From contig NZ_CP009288.1 in assembly GCF_000756615.1 (NCBI RefSeq), positions 5,332,001 to 5,396,000 on the forward strand: 64,000 bases of DNA. The letters are read 5' to 3'. The translations under genes were made by a program, and so were the position numbers. The DNA is from Paenibacillus durus (GTDB taxonomy: Bacteria; Bacillota; Bacilli; Paenibacillales; Paenibacillaceae). This document shows positions 63,868 through 64,000 of this stretch, piece by piece (the first letter of the stretch is position 1; every line of letters starts with the position of its first letter). A model generated the notes under the pieces. That model was not told the origin of the DNA, ran no database searches, and saw nothing but the letters and a program-made list of their open reading frames with translations.

Positions 63868-64000
63868 TCTTTATGGAAGAAGGAACTCTTAAAAATTTGT
63901 GCCATATTTATTTAGGCAACTAAATTTGGAGATAAATGTCAATTTATATAACTTTTTAAATTTCTTTTAAAAACGCTCTAAGCCCTTCCCGCCACGGCCG

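Overview
The window reads as the chromosome of a Paenibacillus-like, moderately GC-rich, spore-former-type Firmicute. Reasons: the ctsR-mcsA-mcsB-clpC heat-shock operon, the pcrB-pcrA-ligA cluster, strong GGAGG-type ribosome sites with frequent GTG/TTG starts, lipobox-bearing transporter lipoproteins, large S-layer-homology (SLH) proteins, and an rrn operon with a tRNA-Ala spacer. Assignment to genus is inference from gene content. Most start codons below were re-chosen from ribosome-binding sites and are often shorter than the longest open frame.

Layout. 0.1-5.1 kb: CtsR-controlled clpC operon on the minus strand, with its promoter and an exact CtsR operator. 5.3-12.3 kb: an alpha-glucosidase gene divergent from a maltose/oligosaccharide ABC importer (binding protein, two permeases) and a LacI-type regulator. 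12.4-17.9 kb: a complete rRNA operon (16S, tRNA-Ala, 23S, 5S, minus strand) with two tandem promoters; an IS5/IS1182-type insertion sequence (18.0-19.7 kb) sits about 25 bp upstream of the distal promoter. 19.8-21.1 kb: fosmidomycin-resistance-type MFS pump. 21.2-25.7 kb: a VanRS-like two-component system followed by a kinase-less sensor paralogue translationally coupled to a bifunctional penicillin-binding protein. 25.9-27.1 kb: a cytochrome b/molybdopterin oxidoreductase fusion. 27.2-32.1 kb: alkaline phosphatase, ABC ATPase, FtsX-type permease with a His/Glu-rich insert and a lipoprotein, apparently one operon.

32.2-33.3 kb is an AT-rich islet with an orphan DUF3800 (RNase H-like) gene followed by two 44-bp near-identical hairpin units exactly 90 bp apart; one has its own consensus promoter and a U-rich end and is probably a roughly 60-nt small RNA. 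This is the best candidate here for an undescribed system. 33.5-38.9 kb: ligA, pcrA and pcrB. 39.0-41.4 kb: polysaccharide initiation (sugar-phosphate transferase plus glycosyltransferase); 41.5-41.9 kb: a small chorismate-mutase-like protein.

42.1-58.7 kb is a very long co-directional array: two SLH surface proteins, a Cys-rich anchored protein, an ABC-2 type exporter, a FecCD permease with its binding lipoprotein, a heavy-metal-associated domain protein, CcdA and a ResA-like thioredoxin. It looks like one envelope system coupling surface proteins, metal or metal-complex uptake and extracytoplasmic thiol redox chemistry; the cargo is unknown. A divergent secreted protein, a second FecCD permease lacking partners, and two more glycosyltransferases close the window. 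A 59-60-bp hairpin-type repeat occurs twice (27.1 and 42.0 kb), both times directly beyond a terminator.
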